Positions 52,828 to 61,190 of a stretch of 64,000 nucleotides of DNA are shown here, piece after piece (the stretch's first letter is position 1; every line of letters begins with the position of its first letter). The notes below the pieces were generated by a model. That model saw only the letters and a list, made by a program, of their open reading frames with translations, made no database searches and had not been told where the DNA came from. The stretch is from Phycisphaeraceae bacterium (GTDB lineage: Bacteria > Planctomycetota > Phycisphaerae > Phycisphaerales > UBA1924), in the NCBI GenBank assembly GCA_019636515.1, contig JAHBXI010000002.1, forward strand, positions 1-64,000, in the 5' to 3' direction. A program made the translations under genes and the position numbers.

Positions 52828-54312
52828 TCAGGTCACCCCCGTGTCGCCCGGCGCATACCCAAGTTCCTCGAGCACGCGATCACGCGGGACCCCCAGGTCG
52901 AACTTCGCCCTGGCGCTGTGCGCGGCCTCGCGATCGTCGGTCGGGAGAGGATCCGGCCAGCGGAGGGACACGGCGCGATCCTCCGGCCGGGTCCGAAGCA
53001 CGCCGGCGTGGTCCAGGCCCGCCAGGATCAACCCGCACGCTCGGGTGATTCCCTGCCCGTAGGTGACACGCTTGCGAGCCGTTTTGCTCAGCAGCCCCAT
53101 CAGGGTGATCCGAAGCGCGTTGGCGCTCGAGAGGTTCCCGATCCTGGCCCTGACCACCCCGCTGGCCAGCGGCGGCACGCAGGAGATCTTGTCGAGCGCC
53201 TCGCGCACCTCCTGGACGTGGGCAAGTTCGCTCGGAGATTCCCCGTCCCCGCCGAACTCATGGATCGACGCGTGCGGGTTGTCGGTCGACCACATCACGC
53301 CGGGGCCGACGGGAGATTTCTCGAACCCCTCGATCCCCCGCGCCAGGTACATCTTGAAACTCTGGAGCGTGACGCGGCTCGCCCGATCCGACAGCCGCGT
53401 GTTCAGTTCATCCTGCATCGCGATCATCGCCTCGACCTCGCCGAACCCCTCGTAGCGGAACGGTTCGGAGATGTTCTGGATGTGGCACACCGGGATGCGC
53501 CCGCCGGTCCACTCGAAACTCTCCTGGCTCACCAGGCGCTCGTCCAGGTACACCTGCCTGGCCCGCGAGGACATGACTTCCGTCACCGTCGTCCGTTTCC
53601 GTCGAACGCCGATGGATCGATCGGTCCCGCCCCGGCGTCGCGTCGGCATGGCCATGGCCCCGAGCCAGCCCGGAGACTCGGCCGCGATCTCCTCTCGCTC
53701 GAAGTGGATCACGTACGCCGCGAGCGATCGGTAGTCCGCGGGGTCAAGCACGGGGATGCCGCGTGTGGGCTCAACCACTTCGACGCGAACCGATTCAACG
53801 CCGGACGCCTCGGGGTCCATGCGGACCACCAGGTCAACATGCCCGTAGACATGGCCCAGAAGCGCCATGTCCTGGAACAGGGCGATCCCGCCGGAGTTCT
53901 CCCACACGCGGTCGAGCGCCCGCTCGATCCGGCCCGCCAGGTCCCGGTCACCCGCCCCGCTGTGGATCGCGACGGGCTTGGAGAACATGAAGTCCACCAT
54001 GGACTGGATCCGCCACGCGATGTCGTTCTCGATGACCACCTCGCGGCGTCCGCCCTGGACCTGCTCGCCGGTCTTCCCGCTGCGGCCGATGATCCGACCA
54101 GGAAGGCCGATCTCCTGTGCCTGCCGGTACCATCTCCCCGGGCGGTCAACTTCGCCGCCGATCCCATGCCCCACCGGCCGGAGCGGATTCCTGTAGTACG
54201 TCCAGTAACGTTCGAGCCGCGGTCGCCTCGCGGTCGAGTGCTCATCAAGGATGAGTTTCAGATAGGCCTCGTCGAGGCCGACGTCGGAAAACACTCCAAG
54301 CCGGTAGGTCAT
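52828..54312 (-). CDS. Phage portal protein, SPP1 gp6-like
   Basis: A 494-residue portal-type protein (Phage_prot_Gp6 group), forming a ring at one capsid corner. Seen are the N-terminal ARRPRLERYWTYYRNPLRPVG, ENDIAWRIQSMVDFMFSKPVAIHSG, FQDMALLGHVYGHVDLVVRMDP, YVIHFEREEI, GRIPVCHIQNISEPFRYEGFGEVEAMIAMQDELNTRLSDRA (a hallmark) and SSANALRITLMGLLSKTARKRVTYGQGI (stem or wing helix). ATG 54312 with AGGGG upstream is used; the frame opens at 54381. It is the first gene of the head module; no terminase gene precedes it. Confidence 0.88.
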   Translation of the reverse strand: MTYRLGVFSDVGLDEAYLKLILDEHSTARRPRLERYWTYYRNPLRPVGHGIGGEVDRPGRWYRQAQEIGLPGRIIGRSGKTGEQVQGGRREVVIENDIAWRIQSMVDFMFSKPVAIHSGAGDRDLAGRIERALDRVWENSGGIALFQDMALLGHVYGHVDLVVRMDPEASGVESVRVEVVEPTRGIPVLDPADYRSLAAYVIHFEREEIAAESPGWLGAMAMPTRRRGGTDRSIGVRRKRTTVTEVMSSRARQVYLDERLVSQESFEWTGGRIPVCHIQNISEPFRYEGFGEVEAMIAMQDELNTRLSDRASRVTLQSFKMYLARGIEGFEKSPVGPGVMWSTDNPHASIHEFGGDGESPSELAHVQEVREALDKISCVPPLASGVVRARIGNLSSANALRITLMGLLSKTARKRVTYGQGITRACGLILAGLDHAGVLRTRPEDRAVSLRWPDPLPTDDREAAHSARAKFDLGVPRDRVLEELGYAPGDTGVT

Positions 54313-54800
54313 GGTCCAGCCCCTGCCTTTGAGTCGCGAGCCGGGCACCCGGGTCGCGGCACGCCCATCGCACGCCCTCACAAGGTCTCTCCGGCGGCGC
54401 GATGGCGCGCGCGCCGGCGGCGGATACGCGGCCGGTGATGAGCCGCAACGCCTTGCCAGTTCCGCACATGCAAATGATCATTTTTTTTCACGGCACCACG
54501 GAAAAATGTCCGTGCCGGTGCGCGCGCGGTCGGCCGGGACGCGGCGGTGATCCCGCGTAACAAGGCCGGACCATGCGCGCCGATGGCGATCTCCCGCCGG
54601 CGCGGGTGGTGGACGGTGACCGTCCAGCGGGGGAGAGTGAAGTTGGGCAAGGGACGCGTCGATACGTAGCCCTGACGCCGGGCGGAGGGCATCGATGCCC
54701 AGGGTCGGCCACGGACGGCCGCCTCCCGCGCCGCGTCGCGGATCTCGAATCGTTGCTTCCGTGCCGATCACCGCGGCCGGACCGGCCGGATCGGCCACCC
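54313..54800. other. Intergenic region between head module and regulators
   Basis: 488 bases between the divergent portal gene and HTH regulator. I see no convincing gene. The middle is AT-rich by local standards: AATGATCATT palindrome at 54472-54481, then T8 (54481-54488), then CACGGA-AAAATG-TCCGTG, a 6-bp inverted repeat. These could hold divergent promoters or operator sites for the regulator at 54801, but none is identified. Confidence 0.5.
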
Positions 54801-55427
54801 ATGGTCACACACGGCCCACCATCCGACTGGTCCGCCAAGACCGTCTTCACCACCGGGGAGGCGGCGGAAGTCTGCCGCGTAAGCCAGCAGACCATCATCC
54901 GTTGCTTCGATTCCGGTCGCCTTGCCGGATTCCGCGTCCCTGGATCACGCTTTCGCCGCATCCCACGCGACGAACTGATCCGTTTCATGCGGGAGAACAA
55001 CATCCCGATCGAGCGTCTCGGACCCGGGCCGGGGGCGCGGGTGCTGGTTATCACCGCCGAGAAGCGCGTTCAGGCCGCCGTACGAGCCGCGGTCGAGGCC
55101 GAGACATCGATCGCCGAGTCGGCCAGGGTTGTGTGTGCTTCCAACGCTTTCGATGCCGGCATCGAAGCCGGCTCCGACCCGCCCGAGTTGGTCGTTCTGG
55201 CCTTCGATGTTCCCGGCATCGACCTCATCGCCGCCGTTCGAACGATCGCCTTGATGCCAACACGCCCGCTGATTCTCTGTTCGATCGGTCCATCGCCCCT
55301 GCCATCGCCTGCGGACCTCCGGGCCGCCGGGGCGTCCGACGTCGTTCGATCACCAGAGGATCCGAGCGAACTGGGCCGGGCCGTGGCGCGGGCCTTGGTC
55401 GCCAAGGTCCACGACAACGGCCGATAG
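54801..55427 (+). CDS. Excisionase-type HTH fused to degenerate receiver domain
   Basis: A 208-residue regulator. Residues about 14-72 are a MerR/excisionase-like helix-turn-helix (FTTGEAAEVCRVSQQTIIRCFDSGRLAGFRVPGSRFRRIPRDELIRFMRENNI). Residues about 78-203 look like a response-regulator receiver in order of strands, but the acidic pair is TA (85-86), and Ala134 stands where the phosphoacceptor Asp should be (LVVLAFDVPG). So it is probably not phosphorylated. It is the nearest gene upstream of the head module and divergent from it; a regulatory link is plausible, not shown. Confidence 0.7.
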   Translation: MVTHGPPSDWSAKTVFTTGEAAEVCRVSQQTIIRCFDSGRLAGFRVPGSRFRRIPRDELIRFMRENNIPIERLGPGPGARVLVITAEKRVQAAVRAAVEAETSIAESARVVCASNAFDAGIEAGSDPPELVVLAFDVPGIDLIAAVRTIALMPTRPLILCSIGPSPLPSPADLRAAGASDVVRSPEDPSELGRAVARALVAKVHDNGR

Positions 55428-55653
55428 CGCGGAGGCGGAGTATCACCGGCCGAGAACTCGACCGATGACCACGCCCGCGCCGTGAATCGTCGTCCAGCCC
55501 ACGTCTCAATTGGTCCGAGACCCATCGTTTCGCTCCGGCGCGCCGCATCCTTGCCGCGATCGCTCAAAACACGTCCTTCAAACGCCGACTTTGGTGGTGC
55601 CGCCCGGGAACGGGGCAGACGCCCCGACCGCGAGCGGAAAACGGCGAGTACTC

Positions 55654-56874
55654 ATGGCACGCAAGCGCAAGAACGAGGGGGGCACACCCGCCGGACGGCA
55701 CCAGGGCACTCGCTCTCCCGGCGACGATGCCAGGACCGATCGCGCCCCTGAACGGGCCGAGACGGAATCACACGATTGTCAGGCCGCCGAACCTCCGGTG
55801 CGTCCCCGCGTGCTCGTCGTGGTTTCCTCGCCGGACCTGCGACAATCCGTCGCCGGGCACCTCGGCGTTGGAGAGTTCGAGGCTTGTCTTACCGACTCGA
55901 TCGCCGATGCCACCGCCAGGCTGCGTCGCGACCCCTTCGACGTGGCGATCATCCAGGTTCGCCTGACGGACGGGACGGGCGCCTCGCTTGTCCGTTTCAT
56001 CGAGGAGTCTCACCCGGGTCTGTGCGTGGTCATGGTGTCGGATTGTCCGACACTCGAGGAAGCATCGATCGCCCTGCGGTGCGGGGCGTGCGACCTGCTG
56101 GGATCCGGCATGAACTCCCCGGAATTCGTGGACCGGCTCGCCGACGCGCTGCGCCGTTCATGGGTCGTCCGTGATCGTGAGGATCGCATCCGCAAACTCC
56201 GAAAAGCGTGCAGGGAACTCAACAAGGCGAGGAAGATCGTCTCAAGCCAGGTCGGGTCGCTCTGCGACGACCTGGCCACGGCGTACCAGGACCTGACGGG
56301 AAAGGTCGCCGACGCCGCCGCCGCCGCCGAGTTCAACAGCATCGTCCGGCAGGAACTCGACCTCGAATCACTCCTGAGGGTGGTGCTTGAGTACGTCCTG
56401 GCAAAGGCCGGACCGACCAACGCCGCCGTCTTCCTCCCCGCCAGCAGCGGTGATTTCACCCTCGGGGCCTATATCAACTACGACGGGCCCAAGGACTCGG
56501 CCGAAACGCTGCTTGATCACCTCGCATGCACGATCGCCCCCAGGCTCGAACACCAGATCGGGGTCCTGCGCCTCAGCGGCCGCGCCGACATGAACGAACG
56601 CCTCGGACCGGAATCGGATTGGATCGCCGATTCGCACGTCATGGCCTTTGCCTGCCACGATCAGGGTGAGTGTCTCGCCGTGGTCCTTATCCACCGCGGA
56701 CTGGCCACCCCATTCTCGGACGACTTTGCTCGCCTGGTCCCCGCGATCGCCGACCACTTCGGCCGTCAACTCTCACGGATCATCCGCTGCCACCACCGCC
56801 ACCTGCCCAAGGATAAGTGGGGGCTCAAGCCCGGCAGCCTCGGCGAAGACCCGGACATCGACCTGGCGGCTTGA
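55654..56874 (+). CDS. Degenerate receiver, coiled coil and GAF protein
   Basis: A 406-residue soluble signalling protein. The first 50 residues are basic and disordered. A receiver-like domain follows (about 52-165) in which the phosphoacceptor position is Gln101 (DVAIIQVRLTDGTG) and the acidic pair is missing (VLVVVSSPD). Residues about 165-225 form a coiled coil and about 228-395 a GAF domain (FNSIVRQELDLESLLRVVLEYVLAKAGPTNAAVFL...HVMAFACHDQGECLAVVLIHRG). No output enzyme is attached. ATG 55654 is used; the frame opens earlier at 55510. It follows the HTH gene by 226 nt. Confidence 0.7.
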   Translation: MARKRKNEGGTPAGRHQGTRSPGDDARTDRAPERAETESHDCQAAEPPVRPRVLVVVSSPDLRQSVAGHLGVGEFEACLTDSIADATARLRRDPFDVAIIQVRLTDGTGASLVRFIEESHPGLCVVMVSDCPTLEEASIALRCGACDLLGSGMNSPEFVDRLADALRRSWVVRDREDRIRKLRKACRELNKARKIVSSQVGSLCDDLATAYQDLTGKVADAAAAAEFNSIVRQELDLESLLRVVLEYVLAKAGPTNAAVFLPASSGDFTLGAYINYDGPKDSAETLLDHLACTIAPRLEHQIGVLRLSGRADMNERLGPESDWIADSHVMAFACHDQGECLAVVLIHRGLATPFSDDFARLVPAIADHFGRQLSRIIRCHHRHLPKDKWGLKPGSLGEDPDIDLAA

Positions 56875-56964
56875 ACCCCCACAAGGATCCCCGCGCCCCG
56901 CGGCAACCCCCGACGGGCTCGATCCATCCTCCTTCCGGCTCGTGAACCTATCCTCACGCCCGGT

Positions 56965-58236
56965 ATGGACACTTCATCGAGCATGCTCCGAGTTGCCCGC
57001 CGCGTCGCCACGCTGGTCCCGTCGGTCACCGTTGCCTTCACCAACCGGGCCAAGGCGATGCGAGACCGCGGGCTTGACGTTCTGGGATTCGCGGCCGGGG
57101 AGCCGGACTTCGACACCCCCGAGGTCATCAAGCGGGCGGCCATCGATTCACTCCTCAAGGGCAACACCAAGTACATGCCCACGCTCGGAGACGCGGCCTC
57201 CCGCGCCGCGGTTGCCCGGAAATTCACGCGCGACAACTCCATCCCGGACTGCACCCCCGATCACGTCGCGATCTCCGCCGGCGGCAAGCACTCGCTCTTT
57301 GTCGCCCTCCACTGCCTGCTTGACGGGTCCGAAGCCGGCGACGTCCCACGCGACGTCCTGCTCCCCGTTCCCACCTGGGTCAGTTACGCCCCGATCGCCG
57401 AACTGGCGGGTGGACGAGTCGTCCCCATCCCCACGACCGCCCAGTCCGATTTCCGCATGACCCCCGACCAACTCCGGGCCGCCATCACCCCTTCATCACG
57501 GCTCCTGATCCTCAACTCGCCCAGCAACCCGTGCGGGACGATGTACACCCCCGACGACCTGCGTGCCCTGGCCGAGGTTGTCGCCCAGGCCGCGCGCACC
57601 GTGGCCCCTCACCTGCTCGTCCTGTCCGACGAGATCTACGAGAAGATCGTGTTTGGAGGCATCGATCATTTTTCCATCGGCTCGATCCACGAGATCGCCC
57701 AGAGGGTCATCACCATCAACGGACTGTCCAAGGCGTACTCGATGACGGGCTGGCGCATCGGGTTCACCGCGTGCAGCGGGGAGTTCGGACGCGAGTTCAT
57801 CAAGGCCATGGGCACCCTCCAGGGCCAGATGTCCACCAACAACACCTCGTTCACCTACGCGGCCATCCCCGTCGCCCTCGAGTCGTGCGACGCCGATGTC
57901 CGCCGCATGCGCGACGCCTTCGCCCACCGGGCCACGATCCTCGAACGGCGACTGGCCGGCATCCCCGGCCTTCGCAGTGTCAAGGCCACCGGCGCGTTTT
58001 ACGCCTTCCCCGACGTCTCGGCCCACTTCGGAAAATCCAGCAAGGGCGGAAGGCCGATCAACTCCGCCCTGGAGTTCTGCGAAGCGCTGCTCGCCGAGAA
58101 CCTCGTGGCTCTCGTTCCCGGGGAGGACTTCGGCGGATGCGGCAAGAACCACATCCGAATCTCCTTTGCCTGCTCGGACGAGCAGATCGACAAGGGCATG
58201 GACCGTCTGGGGGATTTCGTGAATTCGCTGAAGTAA
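56965..58236 (+). CDS. Aspartate-type aminotransferase, class I
   Basis: A 423-residue PLP aminotransferase of class I, subgroup like AspC/AspB from thermophiles. Seen are RVATLVPSVTVAFTNRAKAMRDRGLDVLGFAAGEPDFDTPEVIK, the PLP site INGLSKAYSMTGWRIGF with Lys256, NSPSNPCGTMY with the Asn for the cofactor, and the DEIYEKIVFGG strand. The C-terminal arginine (IRISFACS) is present for the substrate carboxylate. Exact amino acid specificity cannot be read. No pathway partner is adjacent. Confidence 0.88.
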   Translation: MDTSSSMLRVARRVATLVPSVTVAFTNRAKAMRDRGLDVLGFAAGEPDFDTPEVIKRAAIDSLLKGNTKYMPTLGDAASRAAVARKFTRDNSIPDCTPDHVAISAGGKHSLFVALHCLLDGSEAGDVPRDVLLPVPTWVSYAPIAELAGGRVVPIPTTAQSDFRMTPDQLRAAITPSSRLLILNSPSNPCGTMYTPDDLRALAEVVAQAARTVAPHLLVLSDEIYEKIVFGGIDHFSIGSIHEIAQRVITINGLSKAYSMTGWRIGFTACSGEFGREFIKAMGTLQGQMSTNNTSFTYAAIPVALESCDADVRRMRDAFAHRATILERRLAGIPGLRSVKATGAFYAFPDVSAHFGKSSKGGRPINSALEFCEALLAENLVALVPGEDFGGCGKNHIRISFACSDEQIDKGMDRLGDFVNSLK

Positions 58237-58257
58237 GTGCTTCCCTCGCCAGGAGGC

Positions 58258-58746
58258 TCACCGGTCCCCATCGGCGCGGCGCGGAGGCAGGCCGATGTCC
58301 TCGTCCCACAGTTCTCGGCGGGAGGAGATGAACGCTCGCATCATCTCAACGCATCGGGGATCGTTGAGGTTCACGACCGCGATACCCTCCGCCCCGAGCC
58401 AGTCCTCGCGCCCCAGGAACGTCGTGTTCTCCCCGATCACCACGCGGGGGATCCGGTGCAGCACCGCCGTCCCGGAGCACATGGCGCACGGGCTGAGGGT
58501 TGAAGCGAGCGTCAGCGTGTGCCAGTCGCGCCGCCGCCCCGCGTGACGGATGCACACGGTCTCCGCGTGAGCCGTCGAATCGCCCGATTGGACCCGGAGG
58601 TTGTGCCCGGCCGAGATCACCCGGCCGTCCGGGGCGACCAGGGCCGACCCGATCGGGATGCCGCCCTCCGAGAGGCTCTCGAGGGCCTGCTCGATCGCGA
58701 CCTCCATCGCCACTCGGTCGACCTGGTCCTGGGTCATGCGTTCCAT
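58258..58746 (-). CDS. Cytosine deaminase, yeast FCY1-like
   Basis: A 162-residue zinc deaminase. Zinc ligands are in AHAETV (His60, Glu62 as base) and SPCAMC (Cys87, Cys90). What stands out is that the sequence follows yeast cytosine deaminase (FCY1) and not bacterial TadA: GGIPIGSALVAPDGRVISAGHNLRVQSGDSTAHAE; TLSPCAMCSGTAVLHRIPRVVIGENTTFLGREDWLGAEGIAVVNLNDPRCVEMMRAFISSRRELWDEDIG. Length and the C-terminal helix also match. It would deaminate cytosine to uracil. It lies 24 nt after the nuoH stop, so it may be read with it. Confidence 0.83.
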   Translation of the reverse strand: MERMTQDQVDRVAMEVAIEQALESLSEGGIPIGSALVAPDGRVISAGHNLRVQSGDSTAHAETVCIRHAGRRRDWHTLTLASTLSPCAMCSGTAVLHRIPRVVIGENTTFLGREDWLGAEGIAVVNLNDPRCVEMMRAFISSRRELWDEDIGLPPRRADGDR

Positions 58747-58770
58747 CCGGCGGTGAACCCGCGAGCGGCC

Positions 58771-60087
58771 TCAGTGCGTCGCGACCGATCCTTCCACCGG
58801 CCGATCCTCGCGTGCCAGGCGGGACACCGGCCCCGTGAAGACGACCTCGTCCGGCATCGGGCTGAACCGCGAACCGTACAGGCGGATCCGGCGGTTGGCC
58901 GTGTACCTGGGCATCAGGGGCATCACCGCGAGGATTCCCGCCGCCATGACGCCGTTGGCGATCAACATCGAGACCAGGTCCGTCTGGCCCATGTACACCA
59001 TCACCGACGTGACCACCACCGCCAGCAGCGAGATCGGGATCACCGACTGCCACCCCACCATCATCACCTGGTCGAAGCGCAGCCGCGGTATGGTCCAGCG
59101 GACCACCATCATGAAGCACACCACCAGAACCGTCTTGGAGAAGAACACCACGAATTTCAGGAACGCCGCCGCCAGCACCGTGTGCTCGGGCTGCGCCCCG
59201 GGCAGGAACGGCAGGTGGTATCCACCCAGGAACAGCAGCGTGAAGAACGCCGCCGCCGTGGTCATGTGGGCGTATTCCGCCAGGGGGAACAGCGCGTACC
59301 GCATCGACGAGTATTCGGTGTGGAACCCGCCGACGAGTTCCTGCTCACATTCCGCGTTGTCGAACGGGGCCCGGTTCGCCTCCGCCAGACCGCAGATGAA
59401 GAATATCGCCGCCGCGATCGGCTGAGACAACAGCATCCAGCCATGCTCGGTCTGGTGACGGACAATCTCGTCGGGGATCACCGTTCCGGCCAGCAAGAGC
59501 ACCGCCAGCAACGCAAGCCCCAGCGGGATCTCGTACGAAATCATCTGCGCCGTGCAACGCAGGCCGCCCAGGAACGAGTACTTGTTGTTGCTCGCCCAGC
59601 CTCCCAGGGTGACCCCATACACCCCAAGCGACGCCACGGCGAGCAGGAACACAACCCCAATGTTGATGTTTGCCCCCGCTACCACCACTGGCCCGCCGGT
59701 GAAGGTCAACCCCAGGATGGTCATGTCCGGGGCATCCCACACCCCGCCCCACGGGATCACGATGAAGCCGATCAGGGCCGGAACCACGCCCACGAGCGGG
59801 GCCAGGGAAAAAAGCGCCTTGTCCACGTTGGCGGGCGTGAAGTCCTCTTTCACGAAGAACTTGATCCCGTCCGCCAGCGACTGGCCAAGACCCCAGAATC
59901 CGAACCTGGGCAGGAACTCCTGGCCGAGGTTGAACCCGGTCCGGTTCGGCCCGATCCGGTCCTGCATGTACGCCGATATCTTCCGCTCAAAGTAGATGAA
60001 CAGGCCCGCGTGTGCCAGGATCACGTGGATCACCACCACGCACACGACCGCGTTGACCAGCAGTTGAACGGTGAGAAGGCCTTCCAT
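58771..60087 (-). CDS. nuoH: NADH-quinone oxidoreductase subunit H
   Basis: A 438-residue membrane subunit of complex I that helps form the quinone cavity. Clear blocks are FERKISAYMQDRIGPNRTG, GQSLADGIKFFVKEDFTP, GWASNNKYSFLGGLRCTAQMISYEIP, CGLAEANRAPFDNAECEQELVGGFHTEYSSMRYALFPLAEYAHM and IPRLRFDQVMMVGW. The C-terminus is about 70 residues longer than usual, cytoplasmic and charged. nuoG and nuoI, its usual neighbours, are absent; only the deaminase follows. ATG 60087 matches the expected start. Confidence 0.95.
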   Translation of the reverse strand: MEGLLTVQLLVNAVVCVVVIHVILAHAGLFIYFERKISAYMQDRIGPNRTGFNLGQEFLPRFGFWGLGQSLADGIKFFVKEDFTPANVDKALFSLAPLVGVVPALIGFIVIPWGGVWDAPDMTILGLTFTGGPVVVAGANINIGVVFLLAVASLGVYGVTLGGWASNNKYSFLGGLRCTAQMISYEIPLGLALLAVLLLAGTVIPDEIVRHQTEHGWMLLSQPIAAAIFFICGLAEANRAPFDNAECEQELVGGFHTEYSSMRYALFPLAEYAHMTTAAAFFTLLFLGGYHLPFLPGAQPEHTVLAAAFLKFVVFFSKTVLVVCFMMVVRWTIPRLRFDQVMMVGWQSVIPISLLAVVVTSVMVYMGQTDLVSMLIANGVMAAGILAVMPLMPRYTANRRIRLYGSRFSPMPDEVVFTGPVSRLAREDRPVEGSVATH

Positions 60088-60165
60088 ACGGGTCGCAAGT
60101 GTAGCGGTGGGAGAGGCCGACGCAATGGGCAGACCCGCCGACTTGACGCCCCCTCGGGGCGGAGC

Positions 60166-60198
60166 AAAAAAAAGACCTCCCGCGACGAGCGGGAGGTC
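60166..60198 (-). terminator. Rho-independent terminator for the PEP-CTERM gene
   Basis: On the minus strand GACCTCCCGC-(5 nt)-GCGGGAGGTC is a perfect 10-bp stem followed by eight T. It lies after the stop of 60230-60868 and before nuoH, separating the two. Confidence 0.9.
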
Positions 60199-60229
60199 CG
60201 TGGGTCAGGCAAGACGAGAGAGTGGTCGA

Positions 60230-60868
60230 TCAGCGGCGGCGACGGCCCGCGGCGATCATCCCGACGGCGGCCAGCGCGAGGCTCGCCGGCGTTGGGATCG
60301 GCTCCCAGTAGTACTTGATCGTCACGTCGCCATCGGCGGCAAAGTCGGTGAGTTTCAGGGTCGAGTCCGTGGTGCCCGAGACCGAGAAACCGCCCGTGCC
60401 GAAGACGTTCGCGTTGATCGTCCCAGGTCCGTAGTACGACAGGAGGCCCGAGGTCGTGTCATCGAACCCCGAACTGCTGTCGGCCAGGTACCCGAAATCG
60501 TGGAAGTCGGGACCGGAGCCGGCGATGCCATCGCTGGCCGCGACGCCCGCCATCGCGCCCTGAGCCAGGCCGGTAAAGCCGCTCAGCGACGCAAACCCCA
60601 CCGTCACGAACCCCGAGAGGTTCACGGCAAAGTTCGGGGCCGGAAGCGTCGAATCGTTCTCGGCGGTCACGAGCGCGCCCATGGTCGCGTTGAACGACAT
60701 CTCGACCTTGGTCAGCACTTTCAATCCGCCGTTGTCATCGAATTTGTTGAATGTCAGAACGGCGTTGTTCGGCGAGAGCGGGAAGGCCCAGTTCTGTGTC
60801 TGGACATCCACACCCGCCACGGCCGCAGTCGCCATTCCGGCGACTACAGCGAGGCCAAGAATCTTCAT
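60230..60868 (-). CDS. PEP-CTERM protein, choice-of-anchor E-like
   Basis: A 212-residue exported protein. Signal peptide MKILGLAVVAGMATAAVAG. The body is beta-rich and Gly/Ser rich (QTQNWAFPLSPNNAVLTFNKFDDNGGLKVLTKVEMSFNATMGALVTAEN; FAADGDVTIKYYW), like choice-of-anchor E proteins. The C-terminus is PTPASLALAAVGMIAAGRRRR, a PEP-CTERM sorting tail (Pro motif, membrane helix, Arg cluster), here IPTP in place of VPEP. A GGAGAGGG lies 6 nt upstream. It is probably sorted by an exosortase, whose gene is not in this window. Confidence 0.8.
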   Translation of the reverse strand: MKILGLAVVAGMATAAVAGVDVQTQNWAFPLSPNNAVLTFNKFDDNGGLKVLTKVEMSFNATMGALVTAENDSTLPAPNFAVNLSGFVTVGFASLSGFTGLAQGAMAGVAASDGIAGSGPDFHDFGYLADSSSGFDDTTSGLLSYYGPGTINANVFGTGGFSVSGTTDSTLKLTDFAADGDVTIKYYWEPIPTPASLALAAVGMIAAGRRRR

Positions 60869-61190
60869 AATGTCCCTCTCCTTTAGAGGTTAACTCTCCT
60901 TGAGGGGATTCCGGAAACAAATTCCGGGGCGGATTATCCCCTGCGGTGAATACTCTACCCGGGAACGTGGTGCCTTGTCAATGCCCATTTCGAGTTGGCG
61001 CGGCCGTTCGGGCGGCCGGTCGGCGACCCATCGAAACGACAACAAAGTCCTATAACCATGCGCCCTGGCATCGTGCTGCCGTGATTTAACGCACTTGGAA
61101 GTAGATTTCCCTCTTCCTACTGGTATATTGGGCCCTCCCTCGCGGGGTCAACCGCCTTGGTCAAGCGGTGCGAAGGGAGCGCAGGGGATC
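60869..61190. other. Divergent intergenic region
   Basis: About 320 bases without a gene. It holds a nested inverted repeat near 60904-60942 (GGGGAT...ATCCCC around CCGGAA-ACAAA-TTCCGG), and a TGGTATATT at 61121-61129, which could be an extended -10 box for the next gene, 62 nt before its start. No tRNA-like or other RNA structure is seen. Confidence 0.45.

Noticed and set aside
52792..54438. A 548-residue plus-strand frame over the portal gene
   Set aside because: It is antisense to a portal protein with recognised motifs; no family resemblance.
54313..54800. A terminase or small-RNA gene upstream of the portal
   Set aside because: No frame with terminase motifs exists here, and the hairpin at 54498-54515 lacks a terminator-like T-run on the right side.
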